From: Bacillus sp. OxB-1
GTDB lineage: Bacteria; Bacillota; Bacilli; Bacillales_A; Planococcaceae
Reading direction: 5' to 3'
Assembly (NCBI RefSeq): GCF_000829195.1
Contig: NZ_AP013294.1
Coordinates: forward strand, 3,421,001 to 3,485,000
Length of the DNA stretch: 64,000 nucleotides
Of the stretch, positions 1 to 8,395 are shown in pieces. The notes beneath the pieces were generated by a model that saw nothing but the letters and a program-made list of their open reading frames with translations, was not told where the DNA came from and ran no database searches. The translations under genes and the position numbers were made by a program. The first letter of the stretch is position 1, and every line of letters begins with the position of its first letter.

Positions 1-9
1 CTTTGTCAT
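1..9 (-). CDS. hisF: Start of hisF (partial, runs off the left edge)
   Basis: The hisA stop (TGA, 6-8) overlaps an ATG (7-9) in the ATGA arrangement usual for coupled genes. The three visible codons read M-T-K, which fits the start of imidazole glycerol phosphate synthase subunit HisF, the gene that normally follows hisA in Bacillales. Only three codons are visible, so the call rests on position and coupling rather than on sequence. Confidence 0.45.
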
Positions 10-719
10 TTGGACTCCTCCAGTACTTTCTCCAAGGATAGTTTGCCTTCATATAAAGCCTTTCCGATAATCGCACCGTACATATTCATTTCTCGCAGCT
101 TCCGGATATCTTCTTCCGTCGATACGCCTCCGGACGCGATGATGTCGATGGTGGACGCATTGTTCATGACGTCCAACTCCTGGAAATTCGGACCTTGCAA
201 CATGCCGTCCTTGGCGATATCGGTATAGACAACCGTTTCCACGCCGATTTCGACAAGCTCCGCCAGCAAATCAACCGCCTTCACTTCGCTCGTCTCCGTC
301 CAGCCATCCGTTGCGACAAATCCATTCCGTGCGTCAATGGAGACGGCAATTTTCGAACCGTATTTCTCCACCGCTTCTTTCAAGAACTGTTTGTCCTGAA
401 TGGCCGCTGTGCCAATGATGACCCGGCTCACTCCGTTCGCAATATGGGAATCGACAATTTCCATTGAGCGGATGCCGCCCCCCACTTGCACGGGCACCTC
501 GACGGACTTCGCAATTTCTTCAATCGCTTCGCGGTTCAGCGAGTCCCCTGTTTTCGCGCCGTCCAGATCGACGACGTGAATAAATTCCGCCCCTTGCCGT
601 TGCCACTCTTTCGCCATCTCGGTCGGCGAGTCGTTATATACCACTTCCTGGTCATAATCCCCTTGGATCAGACGGACACACTTTCCGCCCCGAATATCAA
701 TCGCTGGAAATAAAATCAT
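6..719 (-). CDS. hisA: HisA, ProFAR isomerase
   Basis: 1-(5-phosphoribosyl)-5-[(5-phosphoribosylamino)methylideneamino]imidazole-4-carboxamide isomerase, a cytoplasmic (beta/alpha)8-barrel enzyme of histidine synthesis. The 237-residue protein has the N-terminal FPAIDIRGGKCVRL motif with catalytic Asp8, a second catalytic Asp129 in SIDARNG, and phosphate-binding glycines in QVGGGIR and ASGGV. The ATG at 719 was chosen because AAGGAGG lies just upstream and homologues start MILFPAID; an in-frame extension further upstream runs through a repeat. The gene is 157 bp from hisB, a gap in an otherwise overlapping operon (see the hisH finding). Confidence 0.96.
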   Translation of the reverse strand: MILFPAIDIRGGKCVRLIQGDYDQEVVYNDSPTEMAKEWQRQGAEFIHVVDLDGAKTGDSLNREAIEEIAKSVEVPVQVGGGIRSMEIVDSHIANGVSRVIIGTAAIQDKQFLKEAVEKYGSKIAVSIDARNGFVATDGWTETSEVKAVDLLAELVEIGVETVVYTDIAKDGMLQGPNFQELDVMNNASTIDIIASGGVSTEEDIRKLREMNMYGAIIGKALYEGKLSLEKVLEESK

Positions 720-754
720 CGTTGGCTCCTCCTTAATATACCCGCTACTAAACC

Positions 755-819
755 GTTGATTTCCACTGCAGCGGACGCTTTCCGCGAGGCGGGAGTCGCC
801 GCCCTCCGCTCCAATCAAC
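755..819. repeat. 65-bp GC-rich palindromic repeat between hisB and hisA
   Basis: The element begins GTTGATT and ends AATCAAC, so it has 7-bp inverted ends, and encloses GC-rich text (GCGGACGCTTTCCGCG, GGGAGTCGCC). A longer relative with the same ends and the same internal words lies at 22467-22593 inside the IS element. It occupies the spot where hisH is expected. It could be a small mobile repeat or a structured RNA. Confidence 0.6.
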
Positions 820-876
820 TAATAACCTTATCGCCCATGATAAAGCATCTGCCGAACAATCGGATCAATTTTATAA

Positions 877-1461
877 TTATAATAAACCCTTTGTAGACGG
901 AATCCCCTTGACGTCTGGATTGACGGCGCTGGCCATGCGCAACGCCCGTCCGAATCCTTTGAAAATGGATTCGATGATATGGTGCGTGTTTTTTCCATAG
1001 TCCAAATTGATATGTAAGGTCACCTTGGCATGGCTTGTGAACGCATGGAAGAACTCTTCCACCAATTCCGTATCGAAGTTGCCCACTTTATCCTTCATCC
1101 CTTCCACATTGAAGACAAGGAAGGAACGGCCGCTGATGTCGATCGTGACCGTGGAAAGGGCTTCATCCATCGGAACGGCGGCTTGGGCATAGCGTTCAAT
1201 TCCTTCCTTCGTCCCGATGCTCGCGTTAAAGGCTTGGCCGAGCACGATGCCGATGTCCTCGACCGAGTGATGCTGGTCCACTTCAATATCGCCGTTGCAT
1301 TTGACATCCAAGTCAAACCGTCCATGCTTTGTGAATAAAGTGAGCATATGGTCGAGAAAGCCGACACCCGTGTCGATGACCGTCTTGCCGGTGCCGTCGA
1401 TTGCAAATTCCATATCGATTGATGTTTCCGCTGTTTCGCGGGAAATCGTTTTACTTCTCAT
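877..1461 (-). CDS. hisB: HisB, imidazoleglycerol-phosphate dehydratase
   Basis: Converts imidazole glycerol phosphate to imidazole acetol phosphate. The 194-residue monofunctional form has the two metal-binding motifs of the family: HMLTLF with DQHHSVED in the first half, and HAFTSHAKVTLH followed by NTHHIIE in the second. The ATG at 1461 lies inside the end of hisD (11-bp overlap), implying translational coupling. In B. subtilis hisB is followed by hisH; here it is followed by a repeat and then hisA. Confidence 0.96.
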   Translation of the reverse strand: MRSKTISRETAETSIDMEFAIDGTGKTVIDTGVGFLDHMLTLFTKHGRFDLDVKCNGDIEVDQHHSVEDIGIVLGQAFNASIGTKEGIERYAQAAVPMDEALSTVTIDISGRSFLVFNVEGMKDKVGNFDTELVEEFFHAFTSHAKVTLHINLDYGKNTHHIIESIFKGFGRALRMASAVNPDVKGIPSTKGLL

Positions 1462-2734
1462 GCTGATCCACCTTCCGAACCCGTATTGAATTGGCATGTC
1501 CCGTCAGCTGTTCCGCTGTCGCCAATGTGATGATATCATCCGCCACTTCCTCAAATGCTGCTTGGGAAAACTGGATGATGCTTGATTTTTTCATGAAATC
1601 ATAGACACCGAGCGGAGAGGAAAAGGCTGCTGTCCCACTCGTCGGCAACGTATGATTCGGCCCCGCGATATAATCCCCCAACGCTTCCGGGGAGTAATTG
1701 CCGAGGAAGATTGCACCTGCGTGTTTAATATAAGGAAGTTGCTCGTTCGCATTTTCAATCATGAGCTGCAAATGCTCTGGAGCCAATTCATTTACAAAAT
1801 CAAAAGCTTCCCGCAAGGAATCGACTAAGACGATACGGCCATAATCAGCGATCGATTTTCCGGCAATCTCCTTGCGATCCAGCTTGGCCAATTGCCGGTC
1901 CACTTCCTGCGCCAGCTCCTCCGCAAACTGCCGGCTTGTTGTGACGCAAATGGCAGCCGCCCGCTCGTCGTGCTCCGCTTGCGAAAGCAGATCCGCCGCT
2001 GTATATACGGGATTGGCCTTATCGTCCGCAACTACACAGATTTCGCTTGGACCCGCGATCATATCGATGGCGACATCCCCGAACACCCATTTTTTCGCCC
2101 GGGCCACGAAAGCATTCCCTGGACCTGTGATTTTCACCACTTTTTGAATGGTCTCGGTTCCGTAGGCCAGCGCCGCGATCGCCTGTGCACCGCCCACCTT
2201 ATACACCACATCGACTCCTGCAAGTTCAGCTGCGGCAAGTACATGGGGATTCACTTTGCCGTCCGATTGAGGCGGCGTTACCATGGCAATACGTCCGACT
2301 CCCGCAATTTTAGCAGGGATGGCATTCATCAAGACAGTCGATGGATACGCCGCTTTCCCTCCCGGTACGTAAATGCCGACGCTATCCAATGGAGTTACTT
2401 TTTGCCCGAGCATGACTCCGTTCTCTTGATTGATGAACCACGAACGCTCCTTTTGGACTTCATGATAGGCAGCAATCCGCTGTTTCGCATTTTGCAGTGC
2501 CGAAACGAAATCATCTGCTACAAGCTCGCGGGCTTCGGCGAACTCTTCCTCCGATACGGCGAAATCCTTCAACTCCACACGATCGTAACGCTCTGTATAC
2601 TCGCGTAATGCCTGGTCCCCGTTTTCTCTCACTTGATCGATGATCGCAAGCACTGCCCGGTCGAATTCCAGATCGACTTGTTCACCGGAATCCCGCTTTT
2701 CACTTTCGAATTCCTGCCAAGATACAATTTTCAT
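1451..2734 (-). CDS. hisD: HisD, histidinol dehydrogenase
   Basis: NAD-dependent, zinc-requiring enzyme that oxidises L-histidinol twice to L-histidine, the last step of the pathway. The 427-residue length is normal. Visible signatures include GVGRIAMVTPP, GGAQAIAALAYGT, IDMIAGPSEICVVAD, the metal-site segment LLSQAEHDERAA and GPNHTLPTSG. The start ATG overlaps the hisG stop as ATGA and is preceded by GGAGGGC. Third gene of the his operon. Confidence 0.97.
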   Translation of the reverse strand: MKIVSWQEFESEKRDSGEQVDLEFDRAVLAIIDQVRENGDQALREYTERYDRVELKDFAVSEEEFAEARELVADDFVSALQNAKQRIAAYHEVQKERSWFINQENGVMLGQKVTPLDSVGIYVPGGKAAYPSTVLMNAIPAKIAGVGRIAMVTPPQSDGKVNPHVLAAAELAGVDVVYKVGGAQAIAALAYGTETIQKVVKITGPGNAFVARAKKWVFGDVAIDMIAGPSEICVVADDKANPVYTAADLLSQAEHDERAAAICVTTSRQFAEELAQEVDRQLAKLDRKEIAGKSIADYGRIVLVDSLREAFDFVNELAPEHLQLMIENANEQLPYIKHAGAIFLGNYSPEALGDYIAGPNHTLPTSGTAAFSSPLGVYDFMKKSSIIQFSQAAFEEVADDIITLATAEQLTGHANSIRVRKVDQHEK

Positions 2735-3366
2735 GAATTGCCCTCCAATCCCATCTTCAAATCGGAGATGAATTGCTGGATGCGCTCCGTTTTCGTCGCA
2801 TAACTCGCTTTATTGACAATCAATCGTGCACTGATATCCGCAATTTCTTCCAACACGACCAAGCCGTTTTCCTTCAACGTCGTCCCGGTCTCTACAATAT
2901 CGACGATGACATCCGCCATGCCGATCAATGGAGCGAGCTCAATCGACCCGTTCAATTTGATCATTTCCGTGCGAATGCCGTTCCGGTCGAAATATTCTTT
3001 TGCCGCATTCGGGTATTTCGAGGCGACTGTCAAAAATGGCATGCCGCTAATTTCCTTCCCCGGAAAACCGGCAACCGCCAATTTGCACTTGCCGAAGCCG
3101 AGGTCCAGCAGTTCGTAGACGTCCCGCGGATCTTCCATAATCGTATCCTTGCCGACAATGCCGACGTCGGCCGCCCCTTTCTCTACATAGGTCGGGACGT
3201 CCACCGCTTTGACGAAGATCAATTTGATATTCTGTTCGTCGTCAAAGATGACCAACTTCCGGCTTTCATCGGTAAACTCGGAAAAACGGACATCCGCCTT
3301 TTCCAGAAATTTCATCGCCCGGTCCGCTGTACGGCCTTTCGCCATTGCCACTGTTAAGTATTCCAT
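2731..3366 (-). CDS. hisG: HisG, ATP phosphoribosyltransferase (short form)
   Basis: Catalyses the first committed step of histidine synthesis, condensing ATP with PRPP. At 211 residues it is the short HisG, which lacks the regulatory C-terminal domain and works only in a hetero-octamer with HisZ, encoded immediately upstream. The N-terminus YLTVAMAKGR and the PRPP-binding DVIVDIVETGTTLKENGL motif are clear. It overlaps hisZ by one base (TAATG) and hisD by four. Confidence 0.97.
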   Translation of the reverse strand: MEYLTVAMAKGRTADRAMKFLEKADVRFSEFTDESRKLVIFDDEQNIKLIFVKAVDVPTYVEKGAADVGIVGKDTIMEDPRDVYELLDLGFGKCKLAVAGFPGKEISGMPFLTVASKYPNAAKEYFDRNGIRTEMIKLNGSIELAPLIGMADVIVDIVETGTTLKENGLVVLEEIADISARLIVNKASYATKTERIQQFISDLKMGLEGNS

Positions 3367-4589
3367 TATGAAACTCCCTTCAAGCCGTCAAGCAACTCCA
3401 GCAATTCTGCTGGCGTTACGAATGAAATGCGGTTATCGCCTTCACATAGTTCATGTCCATTCTGTTGCAAATAGACCGTATAAGCGCTTGGCCTGCTTTC
3501 GCTTTGTCCTTTATCCGTCGGCACGGATAGCACTTTCATCGATTGTTCCCGGAGCTCATTGGCAATTTGGATAGCCAACTCCACTTGCTCCTTGCCATAG
3601 ACGATTTTGACATCGATCGGATAACGTGTCCCCTGTTCCGAATCAGGGACGACTTTCACGAGCGACTCGATTTCACAAGCAAATCCGATAGCTGGCAGTG
3701 TCGCCCCGAATTCATTGCCCAATTGGTCGTAGCGGCCGCCCATCAGAACCGGTTTCCCTAGGCGTCCGACGTACCCTTGGAAAATGATGCCCGAATAATA
3801 ATCCATATGATTGATGAGACCTAAATCGACGACGAGATACTGTTCCAAACCGTACATCTTTAATATACTATAGACGTCCATCAAATAATCGAGCGTTTCC
3901 TGCATCTTGCCCGTCAAGGAAAGCTGTTTTGCCTTCTCGCTGACATCGGCCGGATTTCCATAAAGGAATGGAATTTGTTCGATCGCCTGTTTCACTGCTT
4001 CATCGATATCCAGATTCCGGACAAATGGCCCGATTTCCACCACATTTTTCGCCTGAATCAATGTCTTAAGCTGGCTGATCTGCTGTGGTTTCAATGGAAG
4101 ATTCCGTACCAGTTCATTGAAAAACCCTGCATGGCCGATTTCGATTTTGATATCGGCGAAGCCCAAGTCTTTCATCGTATGGCATGCGAGCGCAATGACT
4201 TCCGCATCCGCTTCAGGTGAACTTTCGCAGTAATACTCGATGCCGGCTTGGGTGCGTCCGATCTTTTCGTTTTGCTCAAATGGCTGGCGGAACACTTCCT
4301 GTACGTAATAATACCGCAGTTCGTCGGACAGATTGCCGATCGTATGGGCCAGTTCCTGCGTGACCGGAATAGTGATATCAGGACGCAGGACGAGCACCTC
4401 GCCTGTATAATCAATCACTTTAATCATCTCAAGTTGATTGATGGAACTATTCACTTTGGAATACAGATCGTATTGTTCAAAAGCCGATGTTTTGATCCGT
4501 TCATAGCCGTATGTAGTGAACCGTTTACTAATCGTATCAATAATTTGTTCGTATTTTTCATGTTCGTCCGAGATTAATTTGGAATACAA
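3366..4589 (-). CDS. hisZ: HisZ, ATP phosphoribosyltransferase regulatory subunit
   Basis: Histidyl-tRNA-synthetase paralogue that activates short HisG and confers histidine feedback inhibition. Class II synthetase-like motifs are present (LVLRPDITIPV, YYYVQEVFRQP, MGGRYDQLG, AIGFACEIE). Start choice: a TTG at 4589 has a strong ribosome-binding site (GGAAGGTGGGCGG) at good spacing and is preferred (407 residues). An in-frame GTG at 4625 would add 12 residues but has no visible site. First gene of the operon, behind the promoter at 4650-4678. Confidence 0.9.
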   Translation of the reverse strand: MYSKLISDEHEKYEQIIDTISKRFTTYGYERIKTSAFEQYDLYSKVNSSINQLEMIKVIDYTGEVLVLRPDITIPVTQELAHTIGNLSDELRYYYVQEVFRQPFEQNEKIGRTQAGIEYYCESSPEADAEVIALACHTMKDLGFADIKIEIGHAGFFNELVRNLPLKPQQISQLKTLIQAKNVVEIGPFVRNLDIDEAVKQAIEQIPFLYGNPADVSEKAKQLSLTGKMQETLDYLMDVYSILKMYGLEQYLVVDLGLINHMDYYSGIIFQGYVGRLGKPVLMGGRYDQLGNEFGATLPAIGFACEIESLVKVVPDSEQGTRYPIDVKIVYGKEQVELAIQIANELREQSMKVLSVPTDKGQSESRPSAYTVYLQQNGHELCEGDNRISFVTPAELLELLDGLKGVS

Positions 4590-4649
4590 GTCATTCCGCC
4601 CACCTTCCGTGATTCGCTTTATCACTTTACTACACTAAAGTTATATAGT

Positions 4650-4678
4650 ACTATAAAGCCAGTTGAAAGAATTGTCAA
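4650..4678 (-). promoter_or_regulatory. Sigma-A type promoter of the his operon
   Basis: On the minus strand TTGACA (4673-4678) is separated by 17 bp from TATAGT (4650-4655). Both boxes match the housekeeping consensus well, and the expected start site lies about 50 bp before the hisZ start codon. No T-box or leader hairpin is evident in the short leader. Confidence 0.8.
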
Positions 4679-4760
4679 CTAAAATCTATGTATCTAATGT
4701 ATACTGCTAACTGGATTTGCACTTCCAACCTAGCCATTTAAAATCAAGGAGTTGTTTTCA

Positions 4761-5567
4761 TTGTTTGATTATCATATGCACAGTTCATTTTCCGCGGATT
4801 GCGAAATTCCGATGGAGAAGATGATTCAAGGATCGATTGAAAAAGGAGTGTCCGAAATTTGCTTCACCGAGCATATCGATTACGAATACCCGGACAAGGA
4901 TTACATTTTCGATTTCAATAAGAAGGAATATGCAGATACGATTTCCCAGCTGCAACAGAAATTCGATGGGCAAATCCGCATCAAAAAAGGAGTGGAGATC
5001 GGAGTCCAGCCGCATATCCTCGACCAATATGAAGAGTTGATGAACAAGGAAGAGTTTGACTTCGTCATCTGTTCCATGCACACCGTCGATAAAAAAGACT
5101 TGCATTTCGGCGAGATTTTCAACGAGAAGTCTGCCGAAGAGGCGTATACGACGTATTACGATGAATTGCTCTATTGCGTGAAGAACTACAAACGCTATTC
5201 CATTTTGGGGCACATCGATTTGATGAAGCGCTATGCGAAAGAAAAGGTCGATCGGGACTATCTAGATGTCATCAAAGAGATTTTCGACGTCATCATCCCG
5301 GACGGCAAAGGAATCGAATTGAATACATCCGGCGTGCGCTACGGATTACCGAACGGCATGCCGAGCGACGATATTTTGAAATTGTACAAGCAATGTGGCG
5401 GCGAAATTCTCACTTTGGGGTCGGACGCCCACAAGCCACAGGACATCGCCTTCCAATTCCGCGATTCGCTCGAGTTGTTCCAGTCGATCGGGTTCAACTA
5501 TATTTCGACGTTCGACAGGATGGAACCGAGCTTTCATTCCATTGAAGGTTTATTAGCGAAGGCTTGA
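4761..5567 (+). CDS. hisJ: HisJ-family histidinol-phosphatase (PHP)
   Basis: PHP-type metal-dependent phosphatase converting histidinol phosphate to histidinol, transcribed divergently from the his operon. The 268-residue protein begins DYHMHSSFSADC (metal-ligand HxH), has CFTEHIDY, KKGVEIGV, SMHTVD, LGHIDLMKRY and the C-terminal GSDAHKPQDI motif of the HisK/HisJ branch. A TTG start at 4761 was chosen because AAGGAG (4746-4751) lies 9 bp upstream; an earlier in-frame TTG at 4752 abuts that site. Confidence 0.93.
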   Translation: MFDYHMHSSFSADCEIPMEKMIQGSIEKGVSEICFTEHIDYEYPDKDYIFDFNKKEYADTISQLQQKFDGQIRIKKGVEIGVQPHILDQYEELMNKEEFDFVICSMHTVDKKDLHFGEIFNEKSAEEAYTTYYDELLYCVKNYKRYSILGHIDLMKRYAKEKVDRDYLDVIKEIFDVIIPDGKGIELNTSGVRYGLPNGMPSDDILKLYKQCGGEILTLGSDAHKPQDIAFQFRDSLELFQSIGFNYISTFDRMEPSFHSIEGLLAKA

Positions 5568-5595
5568 TTTCACAATGCCAATTTTCATACATAAG

Positions 5596-5628
5596 CAGCC
5601 CTCGTCTCTATCAGATGAGGGCTGTTTA
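5596..5628. terminator. Hairpin between hisJ and the DUF4179 gene
   Basis: CAGCCCTC (5596-5603) pairs with GAGGGCTG (5617-5624) and is followed by TTTATGTG. It lies 28 bp after the hisJ stop and just before the convergent stop at 5641, so it may serve both genes; the U-tract is short. Confidence 0.65.
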
Positions 5629-5640
5629 TGTGTAATCAAT

Positions 5641-6912
5641 TCACTTAACCGGGATGACAATGACGTCGCCATAGGCTTTCCGATAATGGATTCCTTCTAT
5701 ATGCAGCGTCTCCGCATTGACAGGCCTGTCGAAAAGCATTGTCCGCACTTTCACCTGACTCCCGTCTTCCTGTTCTTCGTACACTTGCCGCACGGTTGTC
5801 ACGAGATTGGCAGTAACGCCTTCCCCTTCAACAGTCACGCCATCAAGCATGACATCTTCGTCGGTGGCAATTGTAATCTCCAACCCGTCTGCGGTCTGCT
5901 CCACGTTCCGGACGCTCAATAACTTGCCTGCGATTTCAACCGGCTCCATTCCGGACTGCTGCAGCGGAATAGCAGCTTCCGTCTTCGCATAGCCGACAAA
6001 ATCCTTCAGCACCAGTTCAAGCGTTTCAATGTTTTCCGGCAAAGTGTCATACTGGAGTTCAAATTTCCTTCCGACCAGGCCGGAACTGCTTCCGGTCCCT
6101 TGCAATTCCACCGGATGGCCATTCGCCCTCAGTTCAACACCGTATAGGGGCAGGTTGATGCGGTCGAAATTCTCCACATCCAGCTTTCCTTCAATGACCG
6201 TCGTCATCGGAGTCGCCTTGATTGTTTTGAATGTGAGCGTTCCCCGGTCCACTTGCAGCGTCTTATTAATCCGCTGTTGGATTGACGTCTGCATCGCATC
6301 GTTTGGATTATATGGAAATGAAATCTGTGCTTCGATCATGTCATTTCCTGTTGCTGGTTTCGTAAATTCCAATGTCAATGTTTTGGCAAAAGGATTGACG
6401 GGGTCAAAAGACAGCTGCCCTTTGAGCACGTGCGTCTTTTCATTGAAGATCGAGGTGCCGGCTGAAAACATGGAATCTGTGAACAGGCCCGTAATTTTCG
6501 GAAATTGGATATCCTCGTCTTCCGAGGAATTCAAAATCGTATAATACACGAGCAACTGGTTGGCATCCGACATGACGCCCTCCACAACAAACTCCGTTCC
6601 ATCCTCGAGTTCAATCTTTTTGCCGATTTCCTGGCCCATACCTTCTTCATTTAATTGAGAAAGCGTGCTGCTCATCAGTTCATCAAACCCGAATATCTTT
6701 TTTCCATAATAGGCGAACGCATTGTAATGGTAACCAATCATAGACAAGAAAAACAGAGCGGCCGCTGCCATAACCCATCTCGGCACCCTGTTCCTCTTCC
6801 GGACAGGCACCGAATCAAGCGCATTCCGTAAACGCCCTTCCAGCTCTTCCGGCGCTGGAATTGCTTTCAATCGCTTCGCTTCTTCATGGAAACGCTTCTC
6901 GAATTCAATCAT
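5641..6912 (-). CDS. DUF4179 anti-sigma-like membrane protein
   Basis: 423-residue protein with a short cytoplasmic N-terminal part (residues 1-45, rich in charged residues), one membrane segment (about 46-63, VMAAAALFFLSMIGYHYNAF) and a large extracytoplasmic beta-rich region. This architecture and the sequence fit the DUF4179 (plus DUF5643-like) family, which is regularly encoded after an ECF sigma factor and is thought to sequester it. The ATG at 6912 overlaps the sigma gene by 8 bp and follows GGAGGTG. The role as anti-sigma is inferred from family and coupling. Confidence 0.82.
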   Translation of the reverse strand: MIEFEKRFHEEAKRLKAIPAPEELEGRLRNALDSVPVRKRNRVPRWVMAAAALFFLSMIGYHYNAFAYYGKKIFGFDELMSSTLSQLNEEGMGQEIGKKIELEDGTEFVVEGVMSDANQLLVYYTILNSSEDEDIQFPKITGLFTDSMFSAGTSIFNEKTHVLKGQLSFDPVNPFAKTLTLEFTKPATGNDMIEAQISFPYNPNDAMQTSIQQRINKTLQVDRGTLTFKTIKATPMTTVIEGKLDVENFDRINLPLYGVELRANGHPVELQGTGSSSGLVGRKFELQYDTLPENIETLELVLKDFVGYAKTEAAIPLQQSGMEPVEIAGKLLSVRNVEQTADGLEITIATDEDVMLDGVTVEGEGVTANLVTTVRQVYEEQEDGSQVKVRTMLFDRPVNAETLHIEGIHYRKAYGDVIVIPVK

Positions 6913-7429
6913 GGAATTCACCTCCAAATCGGTCTCTCAGCTTCTTTAGCCCTTGGAAAATCCTTGATTTTACCGTCCCAATGGAAACCTCCGTCATGTT
7001 GGCAATTGTTTCATTATCCAAATCATGAAAGTACTTCAGTTGAATCGCTTCTTTCTGAAAGTCATTCAAAGTCTCAAGCATCTGGCGGATATCCATCCGG
7101 TCCTCACTCTGTTTAAACGGATCGGTTGCCGCTTGTCCTTCTTCCCATTCTTCTACGAGGACAACTCTATTCCGCTTCTTCAACATCTGTTTGCAACGAT
7201 TGACGAGAATCGTTTTGCTCCAACTATAGAAAGCATCCTCTTTCTTCAACTGCCCGACTTTTTCGTACAGGATGACAATCATCTCTTCCATGGCATCCAT
7301 TGCATCATGGGAATTCCCCATATAGGTGAGCGCAAGCCGATAATAGTCGTCCTTCTGCTCCATGACGAGCTGGAGCAGCGCTTCTTTATTCCCCTTTTTC
7401 GCCTTCTTCACTAACCGAACGACGTTCAC
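6905..7429 (-). CDS. ECF-type RNA polymerase sigma factor
   Basis: 174-residue sigma-70 family ECF protein: region 2 spans about residues 22-90 (YYRLALTYMGNSHDAMDAMEEM, WSKTILVNRCKQML) and region 4 about 115-165 (LNDFQKEAIQLKYFHDLDNETIANMTEVSIGTVKSRIFQGLKKLR). GTG start at 7429 preceded by AGGTGAGG. Paired with the downstream DUF4179 gene, as in B. subtilis-type envelope-stress modules. The stress sensed cannot be told from sequence. Confidence 0.92.
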   Translation of the reverse strand: MNVVRLVKKAKKGNKEALLQLVMEQKDDYYRLALTYMGNSHDAMDAMEEMIVILYEKVGQLKKEDAFYSWSKTILVNRCKQMLKKRNRVVLVEEWEEGQAATDPFKQSEDRMDIRQMLETLNDFQKEAIQLKYFHDLDNETIANMTEVSIGTVKSRIFQGLKKLRDRFGGEFHD

Positions 7430-7451
7430 GTCCTCACCTCTCCCCTATAAG

Positions 7452-7476
7452 AGTCATCATACCGTGGAAAAGTTCA
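7452..7476 (-). promoter_or_regulatory. Possible ECF-type autoregulatory promoter
   Basis: On the minus strand TGAACTTTT (from 7476 down), followed at ECF-like spacing by GATGACTC, sits about 25-45 bp before the sigma gene. The -35 resembles the TGAAC start common to ECF promoters; the -10 is a weak match, so this is tentative. Confidence 0.35.
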
Positions 7477-7494
7477 TTTTAAATTAGGATAAAT

Positions 7495-7529
7495 AAAAAA
7501 ACGCATTCCGGTTTAATTTAGGAATGCGT
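7495..7529 (-). terminator. Terminator of the CMD-family gene
   Basis: ACGCATTCC (7501-7509) and GGAATGCGT (7521-7529) form a 9-bp stem. On the minus strand the hairpin is followed by a run of U from the A-tract at 7495-7500, so it ends transcription arriving from the gene at 7614-8027. Confidence 0.85.
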
Positions 7530-7613
7530 TCTTAATACGAATGAATGGGGAAACACCTTCAATCAACAGCTTCCCAATCTCATGCCAGCTTAATTCGTTC
7601 TATACAATGGCAC

Positions 7614-8027
7614 CTATTCATTCTCAGAAGCTGTAATGGATACACCACGTTCTGCAAACACTTTTTTAGCAACGGATAAAGCATTCAGAACACTTGGGAA
7701 TCCTGTATACGGGATGAGATGCATGATGCAGCCCACAATCTCGTCCGGTGTCAAGCCAACGTTAAGCCCCGTCTTGATATGCATCTCGATCTGCGGCTTC
7801 CCCTGTGCCACAAGGGCTGTAATGGTTGTAAGGACCTTCTGCTTGTTATCCAAGCCGGGACGCGAGTAAATTTCTCCAAAAGCAAACTCCACAACATATT
7901 TGCTTAAATCGGGAGCAATATCTTTAAATCCTTCCCCAATGTCCATCTCGCCGGTTGGATTTTCTTCGTCTGATAATGTAAGCTCCATTAATTTCTCTAA
8001 TCCTCGCTGATACCGATCTTCTGCCAC
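7614..8027 (-). CDS. Carboxymuconolactone decarboxylase (CMD) family protein
   Basis: 137-residue helical protein of the AhpD/CMD superfamily: DRYQRGLEKL start, KYVVEFAFGEIYSRPGLDNKQKVLTTITALVAQGKP, and HIKTGLNVGLTPDEIVGCIMHLIPYTGFPSVLNAL. It lacks the CxxC of AhpD peroxidase relatives. GTG at 8027 was chosen because GGGAGG lies 8 bp upstream and it gives the usual MAEDRYxRG start; the frame is open a little further. True CMDs act in the protocatechuate ortho pathway, but no such genes are nearby, so the substrate is unknown. Confidence 0.85.
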   Translation of the reverse strand: MAEDRYQRGLEKLMELTLSDEENPTGEMDIGEGFKDIAPDLSKYVVEFAFGEIYSRPGLDNKQKVLTTITALVAQGKPQIEMHIKTGLNVGLTPDEIVGCIMHLIPYTGFPSVLNALSVAKKVFAERGVSITASENE

Positions 8028-8186
8028 TCTAATTACCTCCCTGGTATTACTCGCCACTATATTAAGTACTTAAATGTTTACCATAAATGGCGATAGTAAT
8101 ATCCATTGTAACAAACCTTGCAACGAATCAGCCTGTTAGTGGCAATTTAACAATGTAGGTTTCGGCAATATATTTTTTGCATACGA

Positions 8187-8299
8187 TCGCTTTACATGGA
8201 GTGGCGAGCATAGTAGGCTTTTCGCCTGGCGAAAGAGCGGATTATTGAACTTTCGCCCTTTGCCAGACACTATGCTCGAAGAGGCTCCATGTCAAGCGA
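8187..8299. repeat. 113-bp nested imperfect palindrome
   Basis: Three stems nest inside each other. TCGCTT-x-ACATGGAG (8187-8201) pairs with CTCCATGT-x-AAGCGA (8285-8299). CGAGCATAGT pairs with ACTATGCTCG. GGCGAAAG (8228-8235) pairs with CTTTCGCC (8250-8257). About 32 base pairs form in total. The element lies about 160 bp upstream of the CMD gene. It could be a MITE-like repeat or a structured RNA; no coding potential is seen. Confidence 0.7.
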
Positions 8300-8395
8300 C
8301 AATGAGCGATGAATATTTATCAATCTTACAAAATAAACATACTGCCATTTTGTACACACCTTGATTGCCAAATACAAATCAGCCTAATATTGTTT

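Noticed and set aside
720..876. Degenerate hisH remnant between hisB and hisA
   Set aside because: All three minus-strand frames were read; none shows the DYGMGN start, a GICLGMQ nucleophile or a FHPE motif, so no remnant can be claimed.
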